Source: Acidobacteriota bacterium
GTDB lineage: Bacteria; Acidobacteriota; Vicinamibacteria; Vicinamibacterales; CAVVIG01
Direction of reading: 5' to 3'
DNA: 5,833 bases
Assembly: GCA_016195295.1 (NCBI GenBank)
Contig: JACPZV010000341.1
Span: 1-5,833, forward strand
The translations under genes and the position numbers were made by a program. Below, piece by piece: positions 4,820-5,833 of the stretch. The notes under the pieces were generated by a model. That model ran no database searches, was not told where the DNA came from, and was given only the letters and a program-made list of their open reading frames with translations. How positions within the stretch are numbered: position 1 is the first letter of the stretch; each line of letters begins with the position of its first letter.

Positions 4820-5719
4820 ATGAGAACAGCATTCACCGGAGTCGGGACCGCGCTCGTCACACCGTTCACGCAGAGCGGCGAGGTCGATGAAGCCGCCGTG
4901 CGGCGGCTGGGCCGCCGTCAAGTGGACGCGGGCATTCATTTCCTGTGTCCGTGCGGCACGACCGGAGAGAATCCGACACTCAACCACGCCGAGCGGATTC
5001 GCACGGTCGAGATCATCGTCGACGAAATCCGCGGCAAGCTGCCGATCCTCGCCGGCGCCGGCGGCTACAACACGAAGGACGTGATTCGCCTCGCCGGCGA
5101 GATGAAGAAGGCCGGCGCTTCGGGTCTGCTCTCCGTCACGCCCTACTACAACAAGCCAACGCAGGAAGGCCTCTACCAACACTACCGCGCGATTGCCGAG
5201 AGCACGCCGCTGCCGATCGTCGTCTACAACGTGCCGGGCCGCACGGGCGTGAACGTCGAGCCGGCGACGCTTGCCCGCATGGCCGAGTTGCCCAACATCC
5301 TCGGCGTCAAGGAAGCCTCCGGCAACGTGACGCAGATGTGCGAGATCTGTCGCATCGTGCCGAAAGACTTCATCGTCGTCTCGGGAGATGATGCGCTGAC
5401 GCTACCGCTGATGGCGGTGGGCGGGCGGGGGATTATTTCCGTCGCGGCCAACGAGATTCCGGCGGAGATGGTGCAGATGGTGGAAGCCGCCGAGCGCGGC
5501 GATTTCGTCGCGGCGCGCGCGATTCACACGCGCATCCTCCCGCTCATGCTCGGCAACTTCATCGAATCGAATCCCGTGCCCGTCAAGGCGGCGATGGCGG
5601 CGATGGGATTGATTGAAGAGGTGTATCGGCTGCCGATGACGTCGCCGAAGCCGGAGTCCAAGGAGAAGATTCTGAAGATTCTCAAAGAGCTCGGACTTCT
5701 GAAAGCGGCGCTGGTTTAG
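4820..5719 (+). CDS. dapA: 4-hydroxy-tetrahydrodipicolinate synthase
   Basis: Condenses pyruvate with aspartate-4-semialdehyde, the first reaction dedicated to DAP and lysine. The product has 299 residues, a normal TIM-barrel length for the family (E. coli 292). The Schiff-base lysine is K164 in GVKEASG (162-168). The catalytic triad is T48 in GTTGE (46-50), Y110 in TPYYNKP (107-113) and Y136 in VVYNVPGRTG (134-143). R141 matches the E. coli R138 that binds the substrate carboxylate. The E. coli lysine-site positions S48, A49, H56, N80 and E84 correspond to N51, P52, R59, Y83 and D87 here, while H53 (H56 here) is kept. Classical lysine inhibition is therefore doubtful. The start is set by GGAGAG five bases upstream. 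It is the last gene of the visible cluster, 84 bases after dapB, and its stop codon touches a 9-bp hairpin. Confidence 0.97.
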   Translation: MRTAFTGVGTALVTPFTQSGEVDEAAVRRLGRRQVDAGIHFLCPCGTTGENPTLNHAERIRTVEIIVDEIRGKLPILAGAGGYNTKDVIRLAGEMKKAGASGLLSVTPYYNKPTQEGLYQHYRAIAESTPLPIVVYNVPGRTGVNVEPATLARMAELPNILGVKEASGNVTQMCEICRIVPKDFIVVSGDDALTLPLMAVGGRGIISVAANEIPAEMVQMVEAAERGDFVAARAIHTRILPLMLGNFIESNPVPVKAAMAAMGLIEEVYRLPMTSPKPESKEKILKILKELGLLKAALV

Positions 5720-5740
5720 CCGGGTCCAAAAGGACCCGGC
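5719..5740. repeat. Left REP-like hairpin, overlapping the dapA stop codon
   Basis: GCCGGGTCC (5719-5727) and GGACCCGGC (5732-5740) are perfect 9-base inverted arms around AAAA. The first G is the last base of the dapA TAG. There is no T-tract, so it is better read as a palindromic repeat than a terminator, although a stable 3' hairpin could protect the mRNA end. Its core GGGTCC/GGACCC recurs inverted at 5780-5802. Confidence 0.7.
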
Positions 5741-5779
5741 CTACATCCGCCGTACGTAGCCTACATCCGCCGTACGTAG
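5740..5779. repeat. Perfect 20-bp tandem duplication
   Basis: The unit CCTACATCCGCCGTACGTAG occurs twice without a mismatch, at 5740-5759 and 5760-5779. Each copy begins with CTAC and ends with GTAG, with an internal CGTACG palindrome. It lies exactly between the two inverted hairpins that follow dapA. The perfect identity suggests a recent duplication or slippage event. Confidence 0.85.
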
Positions 5780-5802
5780 GGCGGGTCCTTCTGGGACCCG
5801 CC
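5780..5802. repeat. Right REP-like hairpin, inverted partner of the one at the dapA stop
   Basis: GGCGGGTCC (5780-5788) pairs with GGACCCGCC (5794-5802), 9 bp, around a 5-base loop. Read on the - strand the loop side is CAGAA, which resembles the AAAA loop of the left hairpin. The two are therefore likely diverged copies in opposite orientation, like paired palindromic (BIME-type) elements. The remaining bases 5803-5833 show no feature that I can support. Confidence 0.7.
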
Positions 5803-5833
5803 TCGGCGACCGGCGCCGGGATTCAAGACTGTA

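Noticed and set aside
3179..5182. Very long - strand open frame (667 codons) antisense to lysC, dapB and dapA
   Set aside because: It spans three conserved genes and two intergenic gaps on the wrong strand, is extremely Arg-rich, and contains HGDTETQRK, a peptide typical of mistranslated GACACAGAG-type repeats.
5719..5740. Rho-independent terminator after dapA
   Set aside because: The stem is strong but CTACATCC follows rather than a T-tract, and a related inverted hairpin lies nearby, so a REP-like repeat is the better reading.

Overview
The window looks like chromosomal DNA from a high-GC, free-living bacterium. It carries a compact lysine/diaminopimelate (DAP) biosynthesis cluster in the order asd-lysC-dapB-dapA, all on the + strand. 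A SEC-C zinc-motif protein is transcribed divergently on the - strand and runs off the left edge. The lineage cannot be fixed from sequence alone. The archaeal/fungal-type Asd, the short DapB and the abundant small intergenic palindromes would fit Acidobacteriota (for example Vicinamibacteria), but that is a low-confidence inference.

Layout. Positions 1-1089 (-) hold the SEC-C protein, whose C-terminus lies outside the window. Positions 1090-1387 are a divergent intergenic and leader region. It has a sigma70-like promoter (1133-1161), a possible 33-codon lysine-rich leader ORF starting at or near the predicted transcript start (1170-1271), and a strong intrinsic terminator with nine T residues (1298-1332). 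That terminator lies 55 bases upstream of the asd start codon. Three mutually exclusive pairings can be drawn in this leader (region 1:2, 2:3 antiterminator, 3:4 terminator), so it reads like a transcription attenuator. asd (1388-2434), lysC (2484-3863), dapB (4043-4735) and dapA (4820-5719) follow. Every gap between these genes holds repetitive or palindromic DNA: 9-bp tandem units after asd, a nested imperfect palindrome after lysC, the 9-bp units again in the opposite orientation plus a hairpin after dapB, and an inverted pair of hairpins around a 20-bp tandem duplication after dapA.

How the genes work together. LysC phosphorylates aspartate and Asd reduces aspartyl phosphate to aspartate semialdehyde. 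DapA condenses the semialdehyde with pyruvate, and DapB reduces the product to tetrahydrodipicolinate, the precursor of meso-DAP for peptidoglycan and of lysine. LysC keeps residues matching the lysine-inhibition site of E. coli AKIII. DapA has lost most residues of the E. coli-type lysine site. End-product control is therefore predicted to act at the top of the pathway, through LysC inhibition and possibly the asd leader. The most interesting signal is the putative lysine attenuator at 1170-1332, since lysine operons are better known for the L-box riboswitch, whose conserved core I do not see here.
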